Below, piece by piece: positions 23,675-32,193 of a stretch of DNA of 64,000 nt; within the stretch, counting starts at the first letter, position 1; each line of letters opens with the position of its first letter. The stretch is from NCBI RefSeq assembly GCF_008017825.1, contig NZ_VRLS01000094.1:62001-126000 (forward strand), written 5' to 3'. Both the position numbers and the translations under genes were made by a program. Origin of the DNA: Mesonia sp008017825 (GTDB taxonomy: Bacteria; Bacteroidota; Bacteroidia; Flavobacteriales; Flavobacteriaceae). The notes under the pieces were generated by a model. That model had not been told where the DNA came from. It worked only from the letters and a program-made list of their open reading frames with translations, and made no database searches.

Positions 23675-24541
23675 TTATATTGTAAATTTGTACTGTTTAG
23701 GAGATAAGCCTGTATGTTTTTTAAAAAACTTAGAAAAATTGGTTACCTCATCAAAACCCATTTGATATGAAACTTCCTTTAGAGAATAACCTCCGCTAAG
23801 TATAGCTCGTTTTGCTTCAAGAATAACATATTGATCAATAAAGGCTTTTGTAGTATTTAAAGTAACGGTTTTTACAATGGTATTAAGATGTTTGGGAGTA
23901 ATAGAAAGGCGCTCTGCATATTGTTTCGCATTTCGGGTGGTAGAAAAATTACGTTCTACCAAATTTTTAAAATTTACAAAATGTTCAAAATATTCTTTTT
24001 TCAGTTTATCTGAATTAGAGCTATGTGCAAGTCGTTCTAGTTTTAATAAATATAATTCTAACATTTTAGAAATTATCTCTTTTTTTGCATAAGAATCTTT
24101 AGTTTGAAGCTCTTCTAAGATTTGTTTCAGAAAAAAATCATTAAAAGTACTATTTTCCACCAAGGGTTGGGAAATATGATAATTATACAATTGAGAAATA
24201 AAATTAATTGTAGATTCTGAAAAATACTTCAATACAAAATCTTCAGTAAAAATTACCAAATACCCCTCATATCCTAGACTCTCTTCAAAAGCATGAACCT
24301 GACCTTTTGCGATTTTAAGTACTGAGCCTTTTTGAATAGCATAACGTTTTAAATCTACTTGATGAGTTCCACTACCAGAAGTGACAATTAACAAAGCAAA
24401 GAAATTAAGTCTGTGTAACTTTCTTGGATTATGAGTAGGATTTTTGGCTATCCTAGAAAAAAGTTCAGAAAGGCGCAAAAACTCAATATCGGTGGCGCCT
24501 TCGCTACTATTAAAAGAGATATTTGGTATTTTTTCTAACAT
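23675..24541 (-). CDS. AraC-family regulator with N-terminal cupin
   Basis: 288 residues. Cupin-like sensor (about 40-110) with V-T-S-G-S-G-T-H-Q-V-D and G-S-V-L-K-I-A-K-G-Q-V-H-A-F. The C-terminal HTH_18 (about 190-285) has Y-A-E-R-L-S-I-T-P-K-H-L-N and K-E-V-S-Y-Q-M-G-F-D-E-V-T-N-F-S-K-F-F-K-K-H-T-G-L-S-P-style signature. Its start overlaps the SDR stop by one base, so the regulator is made from the same message as the SDR at 24541-25143, which suggests it senses that enzyme's substrate. Confidence 0.9.
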   Translation of the reverse strand: MLEKIPNISFNSSEGATDIEFLRLSELFSRIAKNPTHNPRKLHRLNFFALLIVTSGSGTHQVDLKRYAIQKGSVLKIAKGQVHAFEESLGYEGYLVIFTEDFVLKYFSESTINFISQLYNYHISQPLVENSTFNDFFLKQILEELQTKDSYAKKEIISKMLELYLLKLERLAHSSNSDKLKKEYFEHFVNFKNLVERNFSTTRNAKQYAERLSITPKHLNTIVKTVTLNTTKAFIDQYVILEAKRAILSGGYSLKEVSYQMGFDEVTNFSKFFKKHTGLSPKQYKFTI

Positions 24542-25143
24542 TAAGCACTTACGTGAATGATCTCACCATTCCCTTTTCCTTTTACACTTTTTATATAAGC
24601 ATTAACTACTTTACTCATTGGCACAGGGTTGTGACCAGGAAAAACGTCTTTATATTTTTCATAAGCATCCTCTACCATATCTGAAGATACAACATTTACT
24701 CTTAAACCGCTTTCTATTTCTAGCACAACTGCTTTTACAAAACTGTGAATTCCTCCATTTACCATAGCAGCACTCGTAGTTTGCACGACAGGACTAGTTG
24801 CTAATACTCCAGTGGTAAGCGTAATAGAACCTTTTGGGTTTAAATAATTTTGTCCTATTCTCACTAAATTAACTTGCCCCATAAGTTTACTCTTTAAGCC
24901 TATATAATAATCCTCTTCGGTAAGGTCATTAAACTTTGCCCATTTAGCTTCTCCTGCGATACAGATTATAGCATCAAGTTTTCCGGTTTTTTCAAACATT
25001 TCTTTTATAGAATCACTACTAGAAATATCTACGGTAACATCACCGTTTGTACGCCCAGCAATAATTACTTCATCTTTATTTTTAAAATTTGAAACTACTT
25101 TTTTTCCAATAGTTCCGTTTCCTCCAATAATTAAAATTTTCAT
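24541..25143 (-). CDS. Short SDR-family oxidoreductase
   Basis: 200 residues, close to the minimum for an SDR. I-I-G-G-N-G-T-I-G-K-K-V is the cofactor loop, and A-G-R-T-N-G-D-V-T-V-D marks the end of beta-2 and NADP preference. The classic Y-x-x-x-K is absent where expected (the region reads S-A-A-M-V-N-G-G-I-H-S-F), as in YciK/CsgA-like short SDRs. First gene of a pair with the AraC gene. Confidence 0.82.
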   Translation of the reverse strand: MKILIIGGNGTIGKKVVSNFKNKDEVIIAGRTNGDVTVDISSSDSIKEMFEKTGKLDAIICIAGEAKWAKFNDLTEEDYYIGLKSKLMGQVNLVRIGQNYLNPKGSITLTTGVLATSPVVQTTSAAMVNGGIHSFVKAVVLEIESGLRVNVVSSDMVEDAYEKYKDVFPGHNPVPMSKVVNAYIKSVKGKGNGEIIHVSA

Positions 25144-25153
25144 ATTTTATATA

Positions 25154-25423
25154 TTATGTTAAACATTTATTTTTACTACAGTGTATTTTCTTTTTTCTTG
25201 TTTTATAGATCGTTAACGTGGCAATGATGCTCCACAGCAAATTGGTAACAAAGGGAGGTATTGCATTATAATAATAACAATTTATAGCAATGAATATTCC
25301 ACCTAGCAAATTCAAATACTTGCTAAAAGTTAAGTATTTTTTATTTTCTATAAGCGTCAACGCATAGGCAAAAATTATTAAGCTTGAACCTACCCATCCT
25401 AAAATATCAATAAATAATTTCAT
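25154..25423 (-). CDS. Small membrane protein, CBU_0592-like
   Basis: 89 residues with three hydrophobic helices: I-D-I-L-G-W-V-G-S-S-L-I-I-F-A-Y-A, F-S-K-Y-L-N-L-L-G-G-I-F-I-A-I-N, and a third before a basic tail ending K-N-K-C-L-T. The pattern matches small 3-TM proteins annotated CBU_0592, distantly SWEET-like. It follows the ArsR gene on the same strand, and a TATAT-N12-ATATATA site like that before arsR lies just upstream, so ArsR control is likely. Confidence 0.7.
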   Translation of the reverse strand: MKLFIDILGWVGSSLIIFAYALTLIENKKYLTFSKYLNLLGGIFIAINCYYYNAIPPFVTNLLWSIIATLTIYKTRKKKIHCSKNKCLT

Positions 25424-25431
25424 AGTTTGTT

Positions 25432-25456
25432 ATATTGCTATATGTCGATATATAAT
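25432..25456. promoter_or_regulatory. Candidate second ArsR site
   Basis: TATAT-N12-ATATATA, 9 bp upstream of the small membrane protein start. Same spacing as the perfect repeat before arsR (TATAT-N12-ATATATA), though the inner bases differ. Confidence 0.4.
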
Positions 25457-25467
25457 TTTAAATTTTT

Positions 25468-25770
25468 TTAACTCAGGTATTTTACAAATTGCTGGATTAT
25501 TTGTTCATTTCTTCTAAAATAAGACCATTTACCATGTCTGGTAGAAATTAAAAGTCCGCATTTCTCCATATTGGTCAAATAGGTTGAAATGGTCGATTGA
25601 GATAAACCTGCCTTCTCTTGAATATAGGTTACACAAACCCCTTCATCAAAATGTCTTAATGATTCGTGAGGCGGAAAATTTTTCTCTGGCTCTTTTAACC
25701 ATTCCATAATCTGAAATCTAGTTTGATTAGATAAACATTTCCCTATTTCAGTAGCAAGTTTTAAATCCAT
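25468..25770 (-). CDS. ArsR/SmtB-type winged-helix regulator
   Basis: 100 residues. Winged HTH with F-Q-I-M-E-W-L, V-C-V-T-Y-I-Q-E-K-A-G-L-S-Q-S-T-I-S-T-Y-L and G-K-W-S-Y-F-R-R-N. There is only one Cys in the alpha-3 region rather than the C-V-C of metal sensors, so it may sense a non-metal or redox signal. A perfect 9-bp dyad lies 8 bp upstream. Probably controls itself and the 3-TM protein gene downstream. Confidence 0.88.
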   Translation of the reverse strand: MDLKLATEIGKCLSNQTRFQIMEWLKEPEKNFPPHESLRHFDEGVCVTYIQEKAGLSQSTISTYLTNMEKCGLLISTRHGKWSYFRRNEQIIQQFVKYLS

Positions 25771-25777
25771 AAAACAA

Positions 25778-25801
25778 ATATATCTATAAATCTAGATATA
25801 T
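25778..25801. promoter_or_regulatory. ArsR operator, perfect dyad
   Basis: ATATATCTA-taaatc-TAGATATAT, perfect 9-bp arms, 8-31 bp upstream of the arsR start. The position suits autorepression. Confidence 0.65.
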
Positions 25802-25838
25802 AAAAACATAAACAGATTTTTTTTTAGGGAGAAGAAAT

Positions 25839-26755
25839 TTAATTTAAAGAACATCTATATTCCTTCGGACTCATCGAGGTTTTCTTTTTAAAAATTTTAC
25901 TAAAATGTTGAGGATATTCAAAACCTAAATCAAACGCTATTTCACTAATTGAAGGTGTGGTACTCAATAGCTTATTTTTTGCTTGTTCTACTACATAATT
26001 ATGAATGTGTTCTTTAGCACTTTCCCCTGTTTCTGCTTTTAGTAAATCACTTAAATAATGGCCTGACATATTTAAGGCTTCTCCACATTGTTTAATATTT
26101 GGTAATCCTTTGTTTGTCAATTCTGTAGAAGTAAAATAGTTTTTTAAAAAACGTTCAAACTCTATTAAGTAATCTTTGTTTAAATTAGTTCTTGTATAAA
26201 ATTGACGATCGTAATAACGTTTACTGTATTTTAAAATGCTTTCTAAATTAATTATGATTAATTCTTGCGAATGTCTATCAGTAGTATTAGTGATTTCAAT
26301 ACTGATGTTTTTTATAAACTCCAAAAGCATTTTCTTTTCTTTTTCAGAAATATGTAATGCTTCATAAACCTCATAATTAAAAATGTATAGTCTGAAATTT
26401 GTTCCGTTAAGGAAGTGTGTCTAATAAAATCTGGATGAAAAACTACAGTCCAGCCTTCATCTGTATTTAATTGATTTTCGTCAGTATTTTGAAAATCAAA
26501 CACTTGCCCAGATGCTGTAAAAGACATAGAACCTTCGTCAAAATCATAAGAATTTCGTCCATATTTAAATTGGCTATGACAGCTTGTTTTTAAACTTATA
26601 ATATAAAAATTAAACTTATATTTTCCTGCATGAATTTGTAGATCTTTAGGTAAATCTTTGGTATGAATTACCGAAATTAAAGGATGATCTGGACTTTGCA
26701 ATCCTAGTAACTTATGAAATTCGCTGATGGTACTTACATTATGTATTGTTTTCAT
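25839..26755 (-). pseudogene. AraC-family regulator broken by a one-base frameshift
   Basis: Two overlapping frames together encode one AraC protein: 26755 to about 26385 gives the sensor half (D-H-P-L-I-S-V-I, Y-G-R-N-S-Y-D-F-D-E-G-S-M, W-T-V-V-F-H-P-D-F-I-R), and 25839-26330 gives the helical linker and HTH (F-Y-T-R-T-N-L-N, K-H-I-type HTH ending F-K-K-K-T-S-M-S-P-K-E-Y). The intact paralogue at 29061-29975 aligns across the break: S-Q-F-S-F-F-D-Y there, S-D-Y-T-F-[F]-N-Y here. One extra T in the T5 tract (26379-26383, minus strand) restores the frame. Real mutation or sequencing error cannot be separated here. Confidence 0.75.
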
Positions 26756-26757
26756 TT

Positions 26758-27282
26758 TTACTTTAATTTTTCAAAACTTTTGTTTTCTGTTACTAATACC
26801 AATTTCTTATGATAAGCTTCAATTCTAGCATGAGCAGCGCCATCTACTAACAAAATTACCATCATCATGGCAATAGTAGTGATGCTAATTGCACGCCAAC
26901 TTGGAGTATTTATAAAAATTATAAGTAAAGCTGCAATAATGATAATAATAGGAATAACCTTAAAAACTATGGTTTTGTATTCTTTTAAAGTACTTTCGGT
27001 ACGCACAATTTCTGATTTTACAAATTCAGCAGGGTTATTATTATAGGCTACTTCAAAAACTGTAATTCTCGATTTATTAGTAAAGAATAGTCCACATCCT
27101 ATAGTTATAAGTAAAATTCCTGTGACTATAGTCGGAATTATATAAGCTCTTGCTATATCGGTTTTTCCTAACTGCCAGAAACCTAAACTAGCAGCAATAA
27201 ATACAAACCCAAAGAGAATAAAAAATGGGATTGAAAAAAGTTCGTCTTTTGCCCAATGGGTTGCTGTTTTTAATATATCCAT
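26758..27282 (-). CDS. Membrane protein of unknown function
   Basis: 174 residues with four hydrophobic segments (about 18-35, 45-67, 105-124, 130-147) and a central soluble stretch with F-E-V-A-Y-N-N-N-P-A-E-F. No named family recognised. It is 18 bp after the START-domain-like gene and 2 bp before the broken AraC gene, so it belongs to an operon with the SDR at 27938. Confidence 0.65.
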   Translation of the reverse strand: MDILKTATHWAKDELFSIPFFILFGFVFIAASLGFWQLGKTDIARAYIIPTIVTGILLITIGCGLFFTNKSRITVFEVAYNNNPAEFVKSEIVRTESTLKEYKTIVFKVIPIIIIIAALLIIFINTPSWRAISITTIAMMMVILLVDGAAHARIEAYHKKLVLVTENKSFEKLK

Positions 27283-27300
27283 TACTTAAATTTTATATTT

Positions 27301-27906
27301 TTATTTTCTAGCTCCTATATTCTTAACAATATTAATGGGTCCTTCAGGAAACCAAGTTTTAATTAAAAATTTGGGAATAGAGCCTACTGGTATATAATCT
27401 GCATTATAGGTGATTTTTGTTGTTTCGTTATCCATTTTTTCAAACTCATAAATAACCTTATAATCTGTCATTCTCTCAATATCCGATTTTTTATAATTAC
27501 TTGATATTGCTTGTGCTATAAAAATAAGTTTATTTTTAGTTTTAGTTCGATTAATTCTTATAACGATATCACTATTAGAAAGTGGCCAAGGCGCATCGAA
27601 AAAATAATAAGCTAACCATTCATTGTCTGATATTCTTTTTATTTCCTCAGTGGTGGGCGTTCTTTCCAAAAAATTTTTATGATTAGTTGTATTAGAAAAA
27701 TATGCATCTAATTTAGTTAATGAAACTTTTGCTGTAGTCTGAGCTATATAATAAAAATGAGTTCCTTCGTCTTCCTTGATGAGTTCGTACTTAACGCTAG
27801 ATTTATCGTCTTCAGAGTTTTCAATTGTCCAATTTCTATTTTGCGAAAAAGCATTGATCGATATTAGCAATACCAGTAATATCCCTATGTATTTTATTTC
27901 TTTCAT
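27301..27906 (-). CDS. Exported START/SRPBCC-like lipid-binding protein
   Basis: 201 residues with a signal peptide (MKEIKYIGILLVLLISINAF, then SQ). The mature part follows the START-like pattern: W-L-A-Y-Y-F-F-D-A-P-W-P-L-S-N-S-D, a stretch of alternating strands, and a C-terminal helix with I-P-K-F-L-I-K-T-W-F-P-E-G-P. The D-A-P-W-P-L-S-N-R/S-D element is typical of START proteins. It probably binds a hydrophobic ligand in the periplasm. In operon with an SDR and a membrane protein. Confidence 0.75.
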   Translation of the reverse strand: MKEIKYIGILLVLLISINAFSQNRNWTIENSEDDKSSVKYELIKEDEGTHFYYIAQTTAKVSLTKLDAYFSNTTNHKNFLERTPTTEEIKRISDNEWLAYYFFDAPWPLSNSDIVIRINRTKTKNKLIFIAQAISSNYKKSDIERMTDYKVIYEFEKMDNETTKITYNADYIPVGSIPKFLIKTWFPEGPINIVKNIGARK

Positions 27907-27937
27907 TTCTATGTTTTAAGATTTTGTGTATTAAGAA

Positions 27938-28888
27938 TTATAAGTTCCACTTGAATCCTGTGGCATTTTCAGAGACTTTCCAAAGCTTTTCTGCTACAGC
28001 TTTATCTTTGGCATGGGACTCTAATTTGCACTCGCCCACAGGGCCTGTCCAATAATTTCTTCCGGTAGGACCATAAAATCCTTTTTGATCTAGGTTTGGC
28101 TCTGTTGCACACATCAACTCTGGAAATGCACCTTTTCTAGCCGACTGTACCATTGGGGTTAGTTTCATTATTTGCCATACAAACCTTGTCATTAAACTAC
28201 CGCTGGTTTTAATTAAAGAAGTTGCCGAAGCTCCTGGATGACATGCATATATTTTTACATTAGTTTTCCCCGCTTTTTGTAAACGATCTTGTAATTCATA
28301 TACACACATAATTTGCGCCAGTTTGCTTTGGCTATATACGCCATTGGGACTGTAATTCTGGTTCCAGTTCATATCGTCAAACTGTATGGTTTTAATTCCC
28401 ATTTTATAACCTTCACTACCTACAACTATTATACGTCCTTTAGATTCTTCAATTCGTAGATAAAGTAAGCCTTGTAGTAAGAAGTTAGCGTAATGATTTA
28501 CACCTAACTGACTTTCAAAACCGTCAACGGTAAGTGTTTGTTTGGGTACTTGAGCTATGGCAGCGTTGCAGATAAGTGCATCGATTTTAAGGACAGTATT
28601 AAGAACTTCTTCCGCAGCTTTTTTTACGGAAGCGAGTTCTGCCAAATCCATAAGTATGTTAGATACTTCTATATCATTACCAAGTTCCTGCTTTAAGGTT
28701 GTAAGGGTATCTTCAGATTTTTTTGGATTACGATTAAGCATCACAACTTTAGCTCCTTTTGAAAGCAGAATTCTTGCTGCTTCAAATCCTGTACCACTAG
28801 TGGTACCTGTAATGATATATGTTTTACCTTTTAAATTTCCTATTCTTTCTGGAGTCCAGCCTTTTTTACCAAATTTATTTTTATTCAT
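27938..28888 (-). CDS. SDR oxidoreductase, protochlorophyllide-reductase/retinol-dehydrogenase-like
   Basis: 316 residues. I-T-G-T-T-S-G-T-G-F-E-A-A cofactor loop, V-M-L-N-R-N after beta-2, C-N-A-A-I near 110, and Y-S-Q-S-K-L-A as the catalytic Tyr-x-x-x-Lys. C-terminal extension with N-Y-W-T-G-P-V-G. The length and the L-G-V-N-H-Y-A-N-F-L-type helix match light-independent relatives of protochlorophyllide reductase that reduce lipophilic ketones. First enzyme downstream of the intact AraC gene at 29061. Confidence 0.85.
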   Translation of the reverse strand: MNKNKFGKKGWTPERIGNLKGKTYIITGTTSGTGFEAARILLSKGAKVVMLNRNPKKSEDTLTTLKQELGNDIEVSNILMDLAELASVKKAAEEVLNTVLKIDALICNAAIAQVPKQTLTVDGFESQLGVNHYANFLLQGLLYLRIEESKGRIIVVGSEGYKMGIKTIQFDDMNWNQNYSPNGVYSQSKLAQIMCVYELQDRLQKAGKTNVKIYACHPGASATSLIKTSGSLMTRFVWQIMKLTPMVQSARKGAFPELMCATEPNLDQKGFYGPTGRNYWTGPVGECKLESHAKDKAVAEKLWKVSENATGFKWNL

Positions 28889-29060
28889 CTCTTTACCTTA
28901 TTTTGTTCGTAAATTTTATTTCTATTTTAACAGAACAAAATTCACTATAACAGTTTCAGAAAATGTATAAATTTCGCAGAAGCTTGGATACTTTTGGCAG
29001 AAATTAGGCCTTTAAGTAGAAAAGCATCAGTATCCTTTAATCCTGTAAGCTTTCGTTTTT

Positions 29061-29975
29061 TTAATTTGTGCTATGTCTAAACTCCTTAGGACTCATAGAA
29101 GTTTTCTTTTTAAAGATTTTACTGAAATATTGCGGATATACAAACCCAAGGGAATATGCTATTTCACTAGCACTCTTTTTTGAATTTAGCAATTGGTTTT
29201 TAGCTTTCTCAATAATAAGTTGATGAATATGATCTTGCGTCCCTTGCCCTGTCTCTTTTCTTAATAAATCACTTAAATATTTAGGAGACATATTCATTTC
29301 TTCACCACAAAATTGAACCGAAGGAATTCCTAATTCTAGCTGTTTATTTTCTTGATAATACATCCTTAATAATTGTTCAAATTGGCTAGCAATATCTTGG
29401 TTTAAATTGGTTCTTGTATAAAATTGACGATCGTAAAAACGCACGCAATAATTCAACAATAGTTCTAAATTAGAAATAATTAATGTTTGACTATGAGCAT
29501 CAATATTATTGCAAATCTCTTTTTCAATAGTAAGAGCAATGTTTGTAATGGTTTCTCGTTCCTCTTCTGAAAGATGTAAGGCTTCATTTGAAGCGTAATC
29601 AAAAAATGAAAACTGACTTATCTTTTTGCCAAGTTCTGCTTTTCTAATTAGATCTGGATGAAAAATAATAGACCAACCGGTATCATCTTTATTTATATCT
29701 TGTTTTTCAAACTCTAAAACTTGATTTGGCGCCATAAAAACCATAGAGCCTTCTTGATAATCATAAGAGTTTCTACCATAATTTCTTATAGTAAAAGGAC
29801 AACTGTCTTTTAAACTAATTTGATATAGACCTAAAGAGTATTTAAACTTTTCTATATCTAAATTTTCTAAATCGTTGCTCACTCGTAATATTGAAATCAA
29901 GGGATGCTGAGGTTTTCCTAATTGAAAAAACTCATAAACTTCAGCAATACTATTAATGGTTATTATCTCTTTCAT
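29061..29975 (-). CDS. AraC-family transcriptional regulator
   Basis: 304 residues with an N-terminal sensor domain (Y-G-R-N-S-Y-D-Y-Q-E-G-S-M-V-F-M-A), helical linker (F-Y-D-R-Q-F-Y-T-R-T-N-L-N) and C-terminal double HTH (M-S-P-K-Y-L-S-D-L-L-R-K-E-T-G, I-A-Y-S-L-G-F-V-Y-P-Q-Y-F-S-K-I-F). It is a full-length paralogue of the frameshifted gene at 25839, with nearly identical DNA around the linker (29404-29440 versus 26186-26220). 12 bp after the MBL-fold hydrolase gene, so perhaps co-transcribed with it. Confidence 0.92.
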   Translation of the reverse strand: MKEIITINSIAEVYEFFQLGKPQHPLISILRVSNDLENLDIEKFKYSLGLYQISLKDSCPFTIRNYGRNSYDYQEGSMVFMAPNQVLEFEKQDINKDDTGWSIIFHPDLIRKAELGKKISQFSFFDYASNEALHLSEEERETITNIALTIEKEICNNIDAHSQTLIISNLELLLNYCVRFYDRQFYTRTNLNQDIASQFEQLLRMYYQENKQLELGIPSVQFCGEEMNMSPKYLSDLLRKETGQGTQDHIHQLIIEKAKNQLLNSKKSASEIAYSLGFVYPQYFSKIFKKKTSMSPKEFRHSTN

Positions 29976-29987
29976 TTATAAGCTAAG

Positions 29988-31121
29988 TTATAGTTTTTTC
30001 CACCAATCTGTATAAGCGCTAACTGAATCTTTCACTAAGATCTCTTCTCCTATTTTTGGCGTAATTACTTTTAAATTTAGATTTTCCGCTTCAGCTTTCA
30101 CACGATTTATAGGATCTGTCCATTCGTGTAATGCTAATTTAAAACCTGCCCAATGAATAGGCATTATTTTACTGGCTTTTAAATCTATTCCCGCTTGTGC
30201 GGTTTCTTCTGGCATCATATGTATATCTGCCCATTTTTCGTTATACTGCCCACATTCCATTAAAGCAATATCAAAAGGACCGTATTTTTTACCTATTTCA
30301 GTAAAATGATTTGCATAACCGCTATCTCCACTAAAATAAATATTTTCATTTTTAGATTGAATTACCCAAGAACTCCATAAGGTACTCTGACCATTATTTA
30401 GTTTTCGACCCGAGAAATGTTGTGCAGGGGTGCAAACTAATTTTAATGTTTCAAACTGGGTTTCTTGCCACCAATCCATTTCAGTAATTTTATTTGATGG
30501 AACTCCCCAGGCTTTTAAATGTACCCCAAGGCCAAGTGGAACATAAAAATGATTGGTTTTGTCTTTAAGCTTTAAAACCGATTCATAATCTAGGTGATCA
30601 TAATGGTCGTGAGAAAAAATAATGGCATCAATTTCTGGTAATTTTTCAATTTCAAGCGGTAATTGAGAGTTAAACCTATTCCCTCCCATTAAGGAATGTG
30701 GGGCGGCAACTTTACCAAACATAGGATCTAATAATATATTTTTTTCTTCAATTTGTAATAAAAAAGCAGAATGTCCATACCAAATTAAACGAGAATTTCC
30801 TTTATAGTTTGCAACCTCAACGGAGTCAATTTTATGAATTTCTAAATCTTTTTTTGGTCTACCATTAGGCACTTTAGTTGTGAAGAAAGTGTATGCCAGT
30901 CTCATAGTTTCAGAAAAGCTTAAATCTTTAGGAACAGGATTAGTATTCCTAAATTTCCCATCGTTAAACTGTTGAGATTTTTGAAATACTACTTTTTGTT
31001 CTTTTGTAATATCCCCTCCAAAACTAGGATAAAAATTAGTAAATGCTAAATATACTAGAATGAGAATACTTATGATGATGAGAATTGTTATCATTATTCG
31101 CTTTAAAATTTTCTTGAACAT
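29988..31121 (-). CDS. Membrane-anchored metallo-beta-lactamase-fold hydrolase (UlaG/NAPE-PLD-like)
   Basis: 377 residues. N-terminal transmembrane anchor (about 8-30, very Ile-rich), then the MBL fold: L-I-W-Y-G-H-S-A-F-L-L, I-F-S-H-D-H-Y-D-H-L-D (H-x-H-x-D-H metal site), P-A-Q-H-F-S-G-R, Y-F-S-G-D-S-G-Y and M-P-I-H-W-A-G-F. The full set of metal ligands is present. This subfamily includes NAPE-PLD and related lipid phosphodiesterases, but the substrate is unknown. Upstream of, and probably co-transcribed with, the AraC gene. Confidence 0.9.
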   Translation of the reverse strand: MFKKILKRIMITILIIISILILVYLAFTNFYPSFGGDITKEQKVVFQKSQQFNDGKFRNTNPVPKDLSFSETMRLAYTFFTTKVPNGRPKKDLEIHKIDSVEVANYKGNSRLIWYGHSAFLLQIEEKNILLDPMFGKVAAPHSLMGGNRFNSQLPLEIEKLPEIDAIIFSHDHYDHLDYESVLKLKDKTNHFYVPLGLGVHLKAWGVPSNKITEMDWWQETQFETLKLVCTPAQHFSGRKLNNGQSTLWSSWVIQSKNENIYFSGDSGYANHFTEIGKKYGPFDIALMECGQYNEKWADIHMMPEETAQAGIDLKASKIMPIHWAGFKLALHEWTDPINRVKAEAENLNLKVITPKIGEEILVKDSVSAYTDWWKKL

Positions 31122-31232
31122 TTAATTAAAATTGGTCATTATAATGTTGTTTTGTAAATAACTGTAAAGCAAAATTATAGAAATCATCAATTATGAATGT
31201 ATTCTAATTACTGATAGTTGTATACTAATTTC

Positions 31233-32051
31233 TTAATTTATTTTCTCTAGAAGTTTTTCTGTAATTCTAATAAGATCGTTTATCATATCTTTTTTATAAG
31301 CATCTGGATGTGCAGAAGCAAAATGCCCAATAGTATTTCCTTTATCGTTATCAAAATATTTACCTGAATCATTTTTATATACTTCAGCTGTTACTAAGTC
31401 GTATAAAATGTTCACTCCTTTTTCTGCTGAAGACCAATGTTGACCATAAGCTTCTTTAGCCATTTTTGTGTTTAATAAAGATCCTGGATTTACAGCTATG
31501 GTCGTAATATTAGGGTGTTGTTTTGCAAAATTAAAACTCCACATCGTTAATGCTAATTTACTTTGTGCGTAAGCTTCACTTTCATTAACTGTAGTTTTAC
31601 CAATTAATACCTCTTTTTTAACTGTTGATTGTGCAGCAGAACTTAAATTAACAATTCTTGGATTACTTCCTTTTTCTAACACAGATAAAATGTTTTCAGT
31701 TAAAACGTAAGGGGCTAAATAATTTACAGCCATTCTTATATCAAAACCGTCTTTTGATTTTTCAATAGGACTTTTAAAAATTCCTGCATTGTTGATTAAA
31801 ATATCTAAACTTGATATTTCACTTTTAATTTTTTCTGCTAATTGTTTAACGGTTTTTAAATCTGAAAAATCAGCTACAAATCCTTTTATATTTTTATTAT
31901 TTGAAGCATCTTTTATTTCAGCAACTACATTGTTTACTTTAGCTTCACTTCTACCGTGTACATAAACTGAATGTCCATCTTGTGCAAATTTTAAAGCAGT
32001 TAATTTCCCTACACCATCTGTGCTTCCTGTTACTAATATGATTTTATGCAT
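31233..32051 (-). CDS. SDR oxidoreductase
   Basis: 272 residues. V-T-G-S-T-D-G-V-G cofactor loop, H-G-R-S after beta-2 (NADPH type), I-N-N-A-G-I, N-L-S-S-A-A-Q, and Y-A-Q-S-K as the catalytic Tyr-x-x-x-Lys. Stands alone, with 110 bp to the MBL gene downstream and 140 bp to the 2OG oxygenase upstream. Confidence 0.88.
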   Translation of the reverse strand: MHKIILVTGSTDGVGKLTALKFAQDGHSVYVHGRSEAKVNNVVAEIKDASNNKNIKGFVADFSDLKTVKQLAEKIKSEISSLDILINNAGIFKSPIEKSKDGFDIRMAVNYLAPYVLTENILSVLEKGSNPRIVNLSSAAQSTVKKEVLIGKTTVNESEAYAQSKLALTMWSFNFAKQHPNITTIAVNPGSLLNTKMAKEAYGQHWSSAEKGVNILYDLVTAEVYKNDSGKYFDNDKGNTIGHFASAHPDAYKKDMINDLIRITEKLLEKIN

Positions 32052-32112
32052 TTTATCTTTTATTTTGTATGAAATATATTAGTTCGAGTACAGTCGAGAA
32101 TTATTAAGACCT

Positions 32113-32135
32113 TTCGACTGCGCTCAAGGTGACAT
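32113..32135. repeat. Single copy of a dispersed flavobacterial repeat-like word
   Basis: TTCGACTGCGCTCAAGGTGA resembles an interspersed word I associate with intergenic regions of many Flavobacteriaceae; nearby GTTCGAGT...GTCGAG (32083-32098) may be its degraded partner. Only one copy is present here, so repeat status rests on general knowledge. Confidence 0.3.
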
Positions 32136-32193
32136 TTTTTTCATTCTGAATTAGTTAATCTAGTAAATCTAATTTTATTGCAAGTTATTCTTT

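Noticed and set aside
25839..26755. Two separate genes, a sensor-only and an HTH-only AraC protein
   Set aside because: Alignment with the paralogue at 29061 shows one gene broken by a single base in a homopolymer.
32113..32135. REP element or mobile repeat
   Set aside because: A single copy in the window without a clear hairpin partner; kept only as a low-confidence repeat-like word.
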